Shown: piece by piece, positions 26,358 through 34,994 of the stretch
Numbering within the stretch: position 1 is the stretch's first letter
Layout of the letters: each line of letters opens with the position of its first letter
Assembly (NCBI RefSeq): GCF_007830445.1
Contig: NZ_VLKR01000017.1
Coordinates: 30,443-94,442, forward strand
Length of the DNA: 64,000 nt
Reading direction: 5' to 3'
Origin: Sphingobacterium siyangense
GTDB lineage: Bacteria > Bacteroidota > Bacteroidia > Sphingobacteriales > Sphingobacteriaceae
The notes under the pieces: generated by a model
The model's input: the letters and a program-made list of their open reading frames with translations, nothing else
The model's database searches: none
What the model was told of the DNA's origin: nothing
Made by a program: the position numbers and the translations under genes

Positions 26358-26713
26358 TAATTATTGTTTATAGGACTCTTAATGTAATTGCCATCTGCAT
26401 CCTTATATTTTCCGACAAGAATCATAATCAAATCGATCAGATACCAGATACCACAACCGCCCAAGGTAAGCAGCTGAATAACGGCAGTACCAATTTGCCC
26501 CAAATAGAACCGATGTGCTCCAAAAGGGCCTAGAAAAAAGCAAAATAACAATGCCGGCAGCCATCTGTCATCCTGAAACGTGTTATTTTGTTGCTGAAAG
26601 GGTTGGTTGGCGTAAAATATAGGCTGTCTTACGCCACAATAGGGACAAACCTCGGCCTTGATATTGATCAACTTGCCACATTCTACGCAATACTTTTCGT
26701 CTGCTGTTTTCAT
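26357..26713 (-). CDS. Zinc-ribbon TM2-domain protein
   Basis: 118 residues. A zinc ribbon with Cys9, Cys12, Cys23 and Cys26 (YCVECG, VCPYCG) precedes a TM2 domain: LLFCFFLGPFGAHRFYLGQIGTAVIQLLTLGG-CGIWYLIDLI, with two membrane segments joined by a short turn. TM2 proteins are uncharacterised small membrane proteins. Coupled to the following DUF2752 gene; the pair often occurs together in Bacteroidota. Confidence 0.9.
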   Translation of the reverse strand: MKTADEKYCVECGKLINIKAEVCPYCGVRQPIFYANQPFQQQNNTFQDDRWLPALLFCFFLGPFGAHRFYLGQIGTAVIQLLTLGGCGIWYLIDLIMILVGKYKDADGNYIKSPINNN

Positions 26714-26834
26714 TTAGATTTAATTTGGTAATGGGGCTAAAAACCAGCCTTCCATCAGGAATAAAATAATAGTATGAAATTAACAAAAAAACTTATAAAA
26801 TGTTCTTTTTTTAGCAACATATAGCATTTAATAG

Positions 26835-26877
26835 AAACAGAAAAGGCGCTTCACGGTGTGGAGCGCCTTTCCTGTTT
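26835..26877 (-). terminator. Terminator after obgE
   Basis: On the minus strand AGGAAAGGCGCTC (from 26873) pairs with GAAGCGCCTTTTCT (to 26837), with outer AAACA/TGTTT pairing and a TTTTCTGTTT tail. Confidence 0.8.
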
Positions 26878-26890
26878 ATGTATTCAACTT

Positions 26891-27889
26891 TTAAGAGTTG
26901 ATTGCTTTCCAGATCATATCTTTCAATGGCAATATATTTTTACCTGTCACCGAAGAAATGAAAATATAGGGTACATCTTCCGGTAACTCCTGCTCCATTT
27001 CCTTCTCCAGCTCCTCATCGAGCATATCAGACTTGGTAATAGCCAGCAATTTGGGTTTATCTGCCAATTCTGGATTATACGCTGTCAGTTCATTCAATAG
27101 AATCGCGTACTCCTCACGGATCGTCCGATCGGTATCGGCAGGCACCATAAACAGCAAAACTGAATTTCGTTCAATATGCCGCAAGAAACGATACCCTAAT
27201 CCCTTTCCTTCTGAAGCGCCTTCGATAATACCCGGAATATCGGCCATAACAAAGGAACGGTTATCCCGGTAGCTCACCATACCCAAATTAGGTACCAGTG
27301 TTGTAAAGGGATAATTTGCGATTTCTGGTTTCGCAGCCGAGACGACTGACAACAACGTTGATTTACCAGCATTCGGGAATCCAACCAGTCCAACATCAGC
27401 AAGAACCTTCAATTCGAGAATCATCCACTGCTCTTTACCTGGAAGACCAGGTTGCGAAAACCGCGGTGTCTGCTGCGTTGGCGACTTAAAATGCCAGTTG
27501 CCCAGCCCGCCTTTTCCTCCCGGAACCAATATTCTGGTTTCACCGTCTTCTGTGATATCGAACAATACCTCTCCCGTCTCTGCATCCTTCGCAATCGTAC
27601 CCAATGGCACTTCCAAGATCTCATCACGTCCAGTTGCCCCAGTACGCAAAGAACTGCCGCCAGACTCACCGTTTGACGCAATAATATGCTTACGATATTT
27701 TAAATGGAGTAACGTCCAGAGATTAGTCGTTCCTTTCAGTATAATATGCCCTCCACGACCGCCGTCACCACCATCGGGTCCACCGGTAGCTGTGTGCTTG
27801 TCACGGTGCAAATGAGCCGAACCTGCCCCACCATGTCCAGAACGACAACACACTTTCACATAATCAACAAAATTCGAGCCTTGCGCCAT
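26891..27889 (-). CDS. obgE: Obg-family GTPase
   Basis: 332 residues. N-terminal glycine-rich Obg fold (about 1-158; RSGHGGAGSAHLHRDKHTATGGPDGGDGGRGG) followed by the G domain with G1 GFPNAGKST, G3 DIPGIIEGAS and G4 ITKSD. The variable C-terminal OCT domain of some homologues is absent, as usual for Bacteroidota. Acts in ribosome assembly and stress/growth control. It follows adk after 36 bases on the same strand. Confidence 0.96.
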   Translation of the reverse strand: MAQGSNFVDYVKVCCRSGHGGAGSAHLHRDKHTATGGPDGGDGGRGGHIILKGTTNLWTLLHLKYRKHIIASNGESGGSSLRTGATGRDEILEVPLGTIAKDAETGEVLFDITEDGETRILVPGGKGGLGNWHFKSPTQQTPRFSQPGLPGKEQWMILELKVLADVGLVGFPNAGKSTLLSVVSAAKPEIANYPFTTLVPNLGMVSYRDNRSFVMADIPGIIEGASEGKGLGYRFLRHIERNSVLLFMVPADTDRTIREEYAILLNELTAYNPELADKPKLLAITKSDMLDEELEKEMEQELPEDVPYIFISSVTGKNILPLKDMIWKAINS

Positions 27890-27925
27890 TACAATTTATT
27901 ACAGTCTAAAAAGTACTTATCTTAA

Positions 27926-28495
27926 TTAATAATTATCGATGATATCTGTTAAACTTTTAAAGATAGAATCGATGTCACCGATACCATTCACTTTAGAAAG
28001 TTTACCTTGTGCCTCATAATATGGCAACACATGAATCGTCTTTGTGAAATATTCATCAATACGCTTCACCAATTTATCAGCATCATCATCCGCACGACCA
28101 GAAATTTCCTTACGTTTAGCGATGCGTGCTTTCAATTCATCCTCATTCACATCCAGTGCGATTACTACCGAGATTGATGTATTGATACCTTCTAAAAAAG
28201 CATCCAATGCCTCAGCTTGAGCAACAGTACGAGGAAATCCATCAAAAATAAATCCTTTTGCATCCGGATTTTTCTTTACTTCCTCTTCCAGCATTGCTAT
28301 CGTAATCGAATCTGGCACTAAATTTCCCTCAGCAATAATCTGGCTCACTTGTTGACCAAGTGGCGTTTGACCTTTAATATGTGCTCTAAAAATATCACCA
28401 GTTGAAACATGAACCAATTGATATTTTTCAATAAGCTTTGCAGATTGGGTTCCCTTACCTGCACCCGGAGGGCCAAATATTACAAGGTTTAGCAT
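27926..28495 (-). CDS. adk: Adenylate kinase
   Basis: 189 residues; short-LID type. P-loop GPPGAGKGTQ at residues 8-17, DGFPRT at about 85-90, and Arg-rich LID (KARIAKRKEISGRADDDADKLVKR) without the zinc-binding insertion. Converts ATP plus AMP to two ADP. First gene of a probable adk-obgE unit. Confidence 0.97.
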   Translation of the reverse strand: MLNLVIFGPPGAGKGTQSAKLIEKYQLVHVSTGDIFRAHIKGQTPLGQQVSQIIAEGNLVPDSITIAMLEEEVKKNPDAKGFIFDGFPRTVAQAEALDAFLEGINTSISVVIALDVNEDELKARIAKRKEISGRADDDADKLVKRIDEYFTKTIHVLPYYEAQGKLSKVNGIGDIDSIFKSLTDIIDNY

Positions 28496-28530
28496 AGTTT
28501 TATTTAAGAAATTAAAACGAGTTAAAAAAT

Positions 28531-28563
28531 AAAAGCCTAATCACAGATGATGACTAGGCTTTT
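28531..28563 (-). terminator. Terminator after the first tRNA-Arg
   Basis: AAAAGCCTA (28531-28539) and TAGGCTTTT (28555-28563) are exact complements; on the minus strand the stem ends in T4-A-T4. It closes the single-tRNA unit. Confidence 0.8.
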
Positions 28564-28569
28564 CAGTTG

Positions 28570-28643
28570 TGCGCTCCAAGGGAGTCGAACCCCTAACCTT
28601 CTGATCCGTAGTCAGATGCTCTATCCAATTGAGCTAGGAGCGC
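28570..28643 (-). tRNA. tRNA-Arg(ACG), copy 1
   Basis: 74-nt cloverleaf on the minus strand without encoded CCA. Acceptor GCGCTCC/GGAGCGC pairs perfectly; D-stem GCTC/GAGC; anticodon stem TCTGA/TCAGA with loop CTACGGA, so anticodon ACG (read as ICG) and G at position 37; T-arm AGGGG-TTCGACT-CCCTT. It has its own consensus promoter and terminator. Confidence 0.95.
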
Positions 28644-28689
28644 AATAAACCATTACGTTTAGAACTCTGTCCCATGTGTTTTGGTGACG

Positions 28690-28720
28690 CAAATATAGTC
28701 AGAATTCGTTTTTTTACAAA
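28690..28720 (-). promoter_or_regulatory. Consensus promoter of tRNA-Arg copy 1
   Basis: TTTG (28720-28717), exactly 19 bases, TATATTTG (28697-28690): a full match to the Bacteroidota housekeeping promoter. The bases after the -7 box (CGTCACCAAAAC) recur after the other tRNA promoter. Confidence 0.85.
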
Positions 28721-28784
28721 TTTTTTTTCAAAAAGAAGTTCCCTCCTTCCATCGACTGCCCTGCAATAATGCTTCTAAAAACAA

Positions 28785-28810
28785 AAAGCCAATCAAATTG
28801 ACTGGCTTTT
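28785..28810 (-). terminator. Terminator after tRNA-Arg copy 2
   Basis: AAAAGCCA and TGGCTTTT arms with an inner TCAA/TTGA pairing; on the minus strand the stem is followed by T5 and GTTTTT. Confidence 0.75.
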
Positions 28811-28815
28811 ATTTG

Positions 28816-28889
<74 letters not shown>

Positions 28890-28918
28890 CTCTTTTAACA
28901 ATACAAAAACTGTATTTG

Positions 28919-28992
28919 TGCGCACCAAGGGAGTCGAACCCCTAACCTTCTGATTCGTAGTCAGATGCTCTATCCAATTGAGCTAGGAGCGC
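28919..28992 (-). tRNA. tRNA-Arg(ACG), copy 3
   Basis: 74-nt cloverleaf, first of a two-tRNA transcript. The anticodon loop is CTACGAA, so A at position 37, unlike G37 in copies 1 and 2. The acceptor arms GCGCTCC/GGTGCGC have one U-U mismatch at 5:68. Other stems are intact. Confidence 0.92.
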
Positions 28993-29037
28993 TAGGCAAC
29001 CAAAACAAATCCGTTATCCTTTTCCGTTTTGGTGATG

Positions 29038-29068
29038 CAAATATCGTTATATTTATCGATTTAACAAA
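29038..29068 (-). promoter_or_regulatory. Promoter of the tRNA-Arg copy 3-copy 2 unit
   Basis: TTTG (29068-29065), 19 bases, GATATTTG (29045-29038), one mismatch from consensus. Followed by CATCACCAAAAC, nearly the same as downstream of the copy 1 promoter, which points to duplication of a promoter-plus-tRNA block. Confidence 0.75.
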
Positions 29069-29167
29069 CATTTTTTCTCTTTTTTAAACTTTATACAACA
29101 ACATTTCTTTTATCTCGTTGATAATATTATATTTAAAATATCAACTTTTTTTTTCAGACACGGACAA

Positions 29168-30013
29168 ATGTTAGCATTCATGAGCAAAAGAGAATTAAAA
29201 CTCAGTAAAATTCGCATCGGAGATATCTGTATCTCTTACTATATTCGCCCAAGCAAATTATACCCCTCTCCGAAAACAGTCATTTTCATTCATGGTTTCC
29301 CCTTCAACAAAAACACCTGGAAACAACAACTCCTACAACTCGACGAAGATTATACAGGCATCGCTATTGATGTTCGAGGACATGGCCTAAGTACCAATGG
29401 ACATGGTTTTTTCTCCGTCGATGTTTTTGCCAAAGATCTTGTGGAGTTTATTCGTAAACTCGACCTCAACCATGTCATCCTTTGTGGAATCTCTATGGGT
29501 GGCTACATCGCCCTCAGGACGTATGAACTGATCGGACAACAGCTCAAAGGACTTATCCTCTGTGACACGAATTCCCTTTCCGACGACAACAAAGGCAAAC
29601 AAAAGCGTTTTGATTCCATTCAGGCTTTATTAAAATATGGCAGAAGACCATTTGCCATTGGCTTTATCGCAAACGTGTTTCACGATAAAACAATCCTTGA
29701 AAACCCCGAAGCTGTTGAACTCGTCAAAAGCTGTATTCGCAGAAATGAAGTCGCCAGCATTTGCGCGACACAACTCGCTCTTGCTTCACGAACAGATACA
29801 ACCCATTCGTTGAAGACAATTATTATTCCAACACTGATCATAAAAGGTAAACACGACAAGTTGATGAGCGAAGAGCAAACAAATATCCTTATCGAAAATA
29901 TACCCGACGTCCGCTATATGGAGTTTGAAGAATCCGGGCACCTGCCAAATCTCGAGGAACCCGAAAAATTCAATGCGGTGCTCAATGATTTTCTGCGAAA
30001 TATACCATTATAA
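29168..30013 (+). CDS. Alpha/beta hydrolase
   Basis: 281 residues. Oxyanion region IFIHGFPFNKNTW, nucleophile elbow CGISMGG, acid in IIKGKHDKLM and base in EESGHLPNLEEP: a complete Ser-Asp-His set of the BioH/haloperoxidase-like branch. Two in-frame ATGs, 29168 and 29180; neither has a clear advantage, and the longer one is reported. Substrate unknown. Stands alone, with an AT-rich TTGATA/TATCAA inverted repeat at about 29117-29143 upstream. Confidence 0.88.
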   Translation: MLAFMSKRELKLSKIRIGDICISYYIRPSKLYPSPKTVIFIHGFPFNKNTWKQQLLQLDEDYTGIAIDVRGHGLSTNGHGFFSVDVFAKDLVEFIRKLDLNHVILCGISMGGYIALRTYELIGQQLKGLILCDTNSLSDDNKGKQKRFDSIQALLKYGRRPFAIGFIANVFHDKTILENPEAVELVKSCIRRNEVASICATQLALASRTDTTHSLKTIIIPTLIIKGKHDKLMSEEQTNILIENIPDVRYMEFEESGHLPNLEEPEKFNAVLNDFLRNIPL

Positions 30014-30060
30014 CCATCACCTTGGTCGTCAAGTGCGGCATCGGATATAAAAACAATAAA

Positions 30061-30090
30061 AAAAGCCACAACAGTGGCTTTTATTTCTTT
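30061..30090. terminator. Terminator between the hydrolase and DUF3276 genes
   Basis: AAAAGCCAC (30061-30069) and GTGGCTTTT (30074-30082) with a 4-base loop, A-rich before and T-rich after; works in both directions. Confidence 0.88.
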
Positions 30091-30118
30091 TTTTCATTAA
30101 GATTTCGTTCTACGGATA

Positions 30119-30454
30119 CTAGAACGAAAAATCATCTTTTGACCGAACATCCGCTTCCTCAGCGTATGCATCATCAAAGTTAGGCTCATAACGTTTCTCG
30201 ATTACTTCCTGATTAGACTTGATGTAATTAACCACATCCGTCAAACCATCAGCGAATTTCTCAAAATCTTCTTTATATAAGAAAATCTTATGCTTAATAA
30301 ACTGGCCATCCTCAAAGCGCTTCTTGCTTTCTGTGATAGTAATGTAGTAATCGTTCGATCGAGTTGCTTTTACATCAAAAAAATAAGTACGCTTACCTGC
30401 TCTCACCTTTTTTGAAAAAACTTCTTCACGTTCTTTGTTTTCAAAATCTCCCAT
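30119..30454 (-). CDS. DUF3276 (Pur-alpha-like) nucleic-acid-binding protein
   Basis: 111 residues. The central part (RAGKRTYFFDVKATRSNDYYITITESKKRFEDGQFIKHKIFLYKEDFEKFADGL) has the single PUR repeat pattern of the Bacteroidota DUF3276 family, a small homologue of eukaryotic Pur-alpha that binds single-stranded nucleic acid. The C-terminus is acidic. Monocistronic. Physiological role is not established. Confidence 0.9.
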   Translation of the reverse strand: MGDFENKEREEVFSKKVRAGKRTYFFDVKATRSNDYYITITESKKRFEDGQFIKHKIFLYKEDFEKFADGLTDVVNYIKSNQEVIEKRYEPNFDDAYAEEADVRSKDDFSF

Positions 30455-30720
30455 TGGTTGTTATTTAAGTTTAAAGTAATCTTAATCTTTGATAAATATA
30501 TAATAATTCATTTTAATACACCAAATAATATTAAAAAAAAAGACAATTACGCGCAAAAATGGCAGTTCCCTACTATTTATAATCAAGACAAAAATTAAAC
30601 AACAAGATTTTTTACCGACGAAATCATTACATTTACCGAAAATATAAGTTGTATTACCTAAAGCAAATATGTAGAATATATTTGTGCCTCTATCTTTGAG
30701 TCATAAATAGTAAAAACATT

Positions 30721-31596
30721 ATGGAAAAAGAACCCATCATACCAAACAGCAATAATAGCCGCAATATTGTAGGAGCGATTGTGATCATCGTAGGTATATT
30801 CTTATTATTGAATAACCTCAATTTAGGAAGCTGGTTTCCGGATTGGTTGTTTGGCTGGCAAACGATATTAATCATCATTGGATTGGTCATCGGTATAAAT
30901 TCCCAATTTCAGAAAAAATCGGCAATTATCTTGTTGATCATAGGTGGAGCAAGCCTGATCTCAAGAATGATGCGCACAGATTTTGGTTCCGTAACCGTCC
31001 CGATCATCATCATTTCGCTCGGTATTTACTTTATCATGAGCAAAAGGAAACCTCCGATGGTTCCCCCAACTTACCCTAATCCGCCGCAAGGCTCTTACGA
31101 CTGGGATAAGCGAGTCCATGTACCCACAGAAGTACCTATAGACGGTAGTACCGCTGATCAGGAATCAAAACCTTTCAACGAACAATATGGATCAAGCCAA
31201 CAAGCCTCGCCTAATCAGCAGGCTTTTGGCGACAAAGATCCTTTTCAACAGTCATTTGAAGATAACCTCAACTTGAACAGTATTTTTGCAGGTCAAAAGA
31301 AGGTAATCTATTCCAAAAATTTTAGAGGTGGCAACTTGACCAATGTATTTGGGAGTGTAGAACTGGATTTAACAAAAGCGGATATTCAACAACCCATTGT
31401 GATCGATACATTCCAATTGTTTGGTAGCGCACGTATTATCATTCCTCCACATTGGACGGTATTTAGCAACGTGGCATCGGTCTTAGGATCTGTTGATGAC
31501 CGCCGCTTTCAAACAATTTATAATCCTGATACGGATAAGAAAATATACATTACAGGGACCTGTATTTTAGGCAATTTAACCATAAAAAATGCTTAA
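30721..31596 (+). CDS. LiaF-like membrane protein with LiaI-type N-terminal segments
   Basis: 291 residues. Four short hydrophobic segments in the first 105 residues (for example GAIVIIVGIFLLLNNLNLG and LLIIGGASLISRM) form a LiaI/LiaF-like membrane region. A Pro/Gln-rich linker follows, then a C-terminal LiaF-like beta domain (KVIYSKNFRGGNLTNVFGSVELDLTKADI, SVDDRRFQ). In Firmicutes LiaF restrains the LiaRS cell-envelope-stress kinase. Here it is followed after 3 bases by a LytS kinase and its regulator, so a modulating role is likely. Two -7 candidates upstream: TATATTTG (30677-30684) and TATCTTTG (30691-30698). Confidence 0.85.
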   Translation: MEKEPIIPNSNNSRNIVGAIVIIVGIFLLLNNLNLGSWFPDWLFGWQTILIIIGLVIGINSQFQKKSAIILLIIGGASLISRMMRTDFGSVTVPIIIISLGIYFIMSKRKPPMVPPTYPNPPQGSYDWDKRVHVPTEVPIDGSTADQESKPFNEQYGSSQQASPNQQAFGDKDPFQQSFEDNLNLNSIFAGQKKVIYSKNFRGGNLTNVFGSVELDLTKADIQQPIVIDTFQLFGSARIIIPPHWTVFSNVASVLGSVDDRRFQTIYNPDTDKKIYITGTCILGNLTIKNA

Positions 31597-31599
31597 TAG

Positions 31600-32646
31600 A
31601 TGAAAAACAAACTGTTCCTCAGTGTTAAAAGTCGTTTAATTGGCATTATATGTATATCCGTATTTATCGGATATCTCGCGTTACAATATTTATTGATGCT
31701 TCGTTCTGGTTTTGACCAACAACTCGCATTCAAAGATTCATTTATAAACAGTGTGGTGATGATGTTTTGCTGTTATGGCATGTCATCAGCACTCAATTTC
31801 TACACCCCGCAACCCCGGGAGATTTGGAAGGTACTCATCATCGGATTAATCATGGGCGCAATAAGCATCGCATTAAGCCGATTTTTGATGAGTTACTTTA
31901 TCGAATCGACCTTTACCCCATTGCTGGATTTAACCTTACCCTATCGGGGTATCGTTAACTTCCTTATTTTGACTTCTGTTGCCATTATCAATATCGTTTG
32001 GAATATTCAGGAAGACAACATCAACAATATCAAGCGGAAACAGGAATCCGAAAATTTACTTCGGGAAGCCGAACTGTATAATTTAAGACAACAGTTACAG
32101 CCGCATTTCCTATTCAATAGCCTTAACTCCATTATAGCACTTATTGGCGCCAATCCGGATGAAGCCCGAAACATGACATTCCAGTTATCGGACTTTTTAA
32201 GAGGAACATTAAGGAAAGAAAATAATCAAATTATCACACTTGAAGAAGAGCTTGATCACCTTCAACTTTATCTTGATATTGAAAAAGTACGCTTCGGTCA
32301 TCGACTAAATACATCCATCTCTTCCTCAGAAGAAATTTTCAACAATAAATTACCAGCCATGATTATTCAGCCACTGGTAGAAAATGCAATTAAACACGGA
32401 TTATATAATGTAACGGATCAAGTAGAAATTAAAATAAAATGCCAGTCGAATGAAGGTCAATTAATGATCCAAATCACCAATCCATTCGATACTGAAGAGC
32501 AATCAAAACCGAAAAAAGGCACTGGATTTGGGCTTTCGAGCATTCAACGCCGATTGTACCTCCTCTATGGAAGAAATGATCTCCTTGAAACTCAGATTCT
32601 GGACAATATATTTATCAGTACCCTAAAAATACCTCAATATGATTAA
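31600..32646 (+). CDS. LytS-family sensor histidine kinase
   Basis: 348 residues with four membrane segments (about residues 10-130) and no large extracellular sensor. A coiled coil leads into the His_kinase domain with the phospho-acceptor His in LRQQLQPHFLFNSLNSI. The ATPase part shows PLVENAIKHGL and GTGFGLSSIQRRL. Signals to the LytTR regulator whose start overlaps its end by 8 bases. Confidence 0.93.
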   Translation: MKNKLFLSVKSRLIGIICISVFIGYLALQYLLMLRSGFDQQLAFKDSFINSVVMMFCCYGMSSALNFYTPQPREIWKVLIIGLIMGAISIALSRFLMSYFIESTFTPLLDLTLPYRGIVNFLILTSVAIINIVWNIQEDNINNIKRKQESENLLREAELYNLRQQLQPHFLFNSLNSIIALIGANPDEARNMTFQLSDFLRGTLRKENNQIITLEEELDHLQLYLDIEKVRFGHRLNTSISSSEEIFNNKLPAMIIQPLVENAIKHGLYNVTDQVEIKIKCQSNEGQLMIQITNPFDTEEQSKPKKGTGFGLSSIQRRLYLLYGRNDLLETQILDNIFISTLKIPQYD

Positions 32647-33379
32647 AGTCGTTATTATCGATGATGAACCCTTGGCACGCTCCATTATTGCCGGTTACTT
32701 AAAAAATGAGGCCGATGTATCGGTCGTTGCCGAATGTGGCGATGGTTTTGAAGGCGTTAAGGCTATTCATACCCATGAACCTGATTTAATTTTTCTGGAC
32801 GTACAAATGCCCAAATTAACGGGTTTTGAAATGCTGGAACTGATAGACAATCCACCAGCTGTCATCTTTACGACGGCTTTTGATGAGTACGCCTTAAAAG
32901 CTTTTGAGAAGAACGCATTGGATTACCTGTTAAAACCGGTATCACCTACGCGCTTCAAAAAAGCCTTGGAAAAATTTAGGGCTAACTTCTCAGCTCCGGA
33001 GAAAAAAGTCCAACCCAACTACGAAGTACTAACAGCACAAGACGAAACAAAAATCGACCGTATCGTTGTAAAAACAGGTACGCAGATTAAGATTATTCCG
33101 ATTGATACCGTCAAATATCTGGAGTCTTACGATGACTATGTTAAAATTCATACCAAAGATGGCATGTACCTCAAGAACAAAACCATGTCCTTTTTTGAAA
33201 AATCTTTGGATCCAAATCAATTTGTCCGCATCCACCGTTCTTTTATCATCAAAGTGGATCAGTTGGCTAAATTGGAACCTTATGAAAAAGACTCTTATAT
33301 TGCTGCACTGACATCGGGCGAAAAGCTCAATATCAGTAAATCAGGCTATGCACGATTAAAACAATTGATTGGAATTTAA
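32639..33379 (+). CDS. LytTR-family response regulator
   Basis: 246 residues. Receiver domain with acidic pocket at Asp8-Asp9, phospho-acceptor Asp54 (IFLDVQMPKL) and LLKPV Lys; then a LytTR DNA-binding domain (DRIVVKTGTQIKIIPIDTVKYLESYDDYVKIHT, FVRIHRSFIIKVDQ). Works with the preceding kinase. Translationally coupled to it. Confidence 0.95.
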   Translation: MIKVVIIDDEPLARSIIAGYLKNEADVSVVAECGDGFEGVKAIHTHEPDLIFLDVQMPKLTGFEMLELIDNPPAVIFTTAFDEYALKAFEKNALDYLLKPVSPTRFKKALEKFRANFSAPEKKVQPNYEVLTAQDETKIDRIVVKTGTQIKIIPIDTVKYLESYDDYVKIHTKDGMYLKNKTMSFFEKSLDPNQFVRIHRSFIIKVDQLAKLEPYEKDSYIAALTSGEKLNISKSGYARLKQLIGI

Positions 33380-33395
33380 ACATTCCGTAGATTTG
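33365..33395 (+). promoter_or_regulatory. Promoter for the beta-lactamase-fold gene
   Basis: TTG (33365-33367), 20 bases, TAGATTTG (33388-33395). The -33 box lies within the last codons of the LytTR gene. It gives the hydrolase gene its own start and shows that the TTG at 33369 is not its start codon. Confidence 0.6.
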
Positions 33396-33410
33396 TGCCC
33401 ATCAATAGTT

Positions 33411-34841
33411 ATGAAACATTTAATTACAATAGTATTGCTGGGCATCTCTTCTTACTCCTTTGCCCAAACGAATCCTGCGGAACAGATCAACAGAGGAGTT
33501 TACAATAGGCTGGAATTTTTTATCAATTCCCAGATGACAGACTCCGCCTATAATTTGGCCAGTGATTCTTTCAAACAGCAAATTAGCCTAGCCAAATTCA
33601 CCCAAGTACTGCAGGAGCTCTATCCCTTAGGAAGAGTAAAAAGCTCAACGATACAAGAATTTGAAAAAGGGCTTGCAACTTATCAGATGGACTTCGACAG
33701 CAGATCGTATGAGGTTCTTTTTGCGACGGATACTACCCTAAAATTCAACACATTAAAGTTCAGTCCTTTAGCAACAAAACCTCAAGTGGAAAAAACTATT
33801 GTGGTACCTGCTACACAGAAATCTGTCGATAACGACGACCTTTTTGTCGATTCGGTTGCAAATGCCTATTTGAAACAACAAAATACGCAATCACTTGCCA
33901 TTGGCATTCTAAAAAATGGACAAACCAAAACCTATTTCTATGGCGAGACGGCCAAAGGCAACCAAACTCCGCCTACAAAAACGTCTATTTATGAGATCGG
34001 TTCACTGAGCAAAGTTTTTACGGCTATACTTTTGTCAAATCTTGTCGAAGAAGGAACGATAACGTTAGATCAGCCTATCGCGCTATTTCTCCCTGATACA
34101 CTCAAGAAAAATGGAGAACTTTCGAAAATAACGTTTCAAATGCTGGCCAATCATACCTCTGGCTTACCTAGGCTTCCTGACAATCTTGACAAAGTCAAAG
34201 GATTTAACGAAAACGACCCCTACAAAACATACGACAAAAAAGCACTTTATAATTACCTCGCAAGCTTTAAAAATAAAAAAAATCAAGGTGAAGAATATGA
34301 GTACAGCAACCTTGGTTACGCCGTATTAGGAGACATTATATGCAGTATCTATAAAAAAAGTTATGATCAGCTTGTAAAAGATATCATCTGTAAACCACTT
34401 GAAATGAGTAATACCTTTCAAGTATTAGACCCTAAGAGAAAAGATACTTTTAAAGTATACAACAAAGAAGGCCAAGAAGTAATTCCTTGGTCGTTTGACG
34501 CTTTCGGTCCCGCTGGTGGATTAAAATCGACTCTGGAGGATCTGCTTAAATTTGCGAATGCGCAATTTAAGATGCCGCAGACTCCATTGGAAAATGCGAT
34601 GGCAAATACCCGGTTATTTACATTTTTTCTCCCCCCAGACACAGACCTCGGACTCGCATGGCATATGAATTTGATTGACGACCTAACGGTTTATTGGCAC
34701 AATGGCGGAACTGCTGGAAGCAGCTCCTATCTAGCCTTATCGCCCGACAAAAAAAGTGGCGTAGTCATCTTGTCCAATTCAGCCATCTCTACCGATGACA
34801 CGGGTAAAGCTATCTTGGATTACCTACTCCGTAAAAAGTAA
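33411..34841 (+). CDS. Secreted serine beta-lactamase-fold hydrolase (class C/penicillin-binding type)
   Basis: 476 residues from ATG 33411, with a signal peptide ending SYSFAQ (residue 19). An N-terminal domain (about 25-120) resembles DUF3887: TDSAYNLASDSFKQQI. The catalytic domain has SLSK (Ser198, Lys201), the Tyr motif YSN (Tyr298) and HNGG in the third motif position (the KTG of true beta-lactamases). Such proteins may be peptidases, esterases or peptidoglycan enzymes; sequence alone does not show resistance. It follows the LytS/LytTR genes but has its own promoter. Confidence 0.88.
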   Translation: MKHLITIVLLGISSYSFAQTNPAEQINRGVYNRLEFFINSQMTDSAYNLASDSFKQQISLAKFTQVLQELYPLGRVKSSTIQEFEKGLATYQMDFDSRSYEVLFATDTTLKFNTLKFSPLATKPQVEKTIVVPATQKSVDNDDLFVDSVANAYLKQQNTQSLAIGILKNGQTKTYFYGETAKGNQTPPTKTSIYEIGSLSKVFTAILLSNLVEEGTITLDQPIALFLPDTLKKNGELSKITFQMLANHTSGLPRLPDNLDKVKGFNENDPYKTYDKKALYNYLASFKNKKNQGEEYEYSNLGYAVLGDIICSIYKKSYDQLVKDIICKPLEMSNTFQVLDPKRKDTFKVYNKEGQEVIPWSFDAFGPAGGLKSTLEDLLKFANAQFKMPQTPLENAMANTRLFTFFLPPDTDLGLAWHMNLIDDLTVYWHNGGTAGSSSYLALSPDKKSGVVILSNSAISTDDTGKAILDYLLRKK

Positions 34842-34864
34842 AGTTCAAAAAACAAGGAATAATG

Positions 34865-34896
34865 AGCCATATTGAAACAACAATATGGCTTTTTTT
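34865..34896 (+). terminator. Terminator after the beta-lactamase-fold gene
   Basis: AGCCATATTG (34865-34874) and CAATATGGCT (34881-34890), 6-base loop, T6. Confidence 0.9.
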
Positions 34897-34994
34897 GTTG
34901 TAATAGCGATGAGTGATCATTAATTTTGAAGATAGGACAAAACAAATGGATTCAGAGGAATCAACCAACAACAAACTAAACAGCATCTATTTAC

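Noticed and set aside
33411..34841. Beta-lactamase-fold protein as an antibiotic-resistance gene
   Set aside because: Has SLSK and YSN but HNGG in place of KTG and an unusual N-terminal domain; many such proteins are esterases or peptidases.
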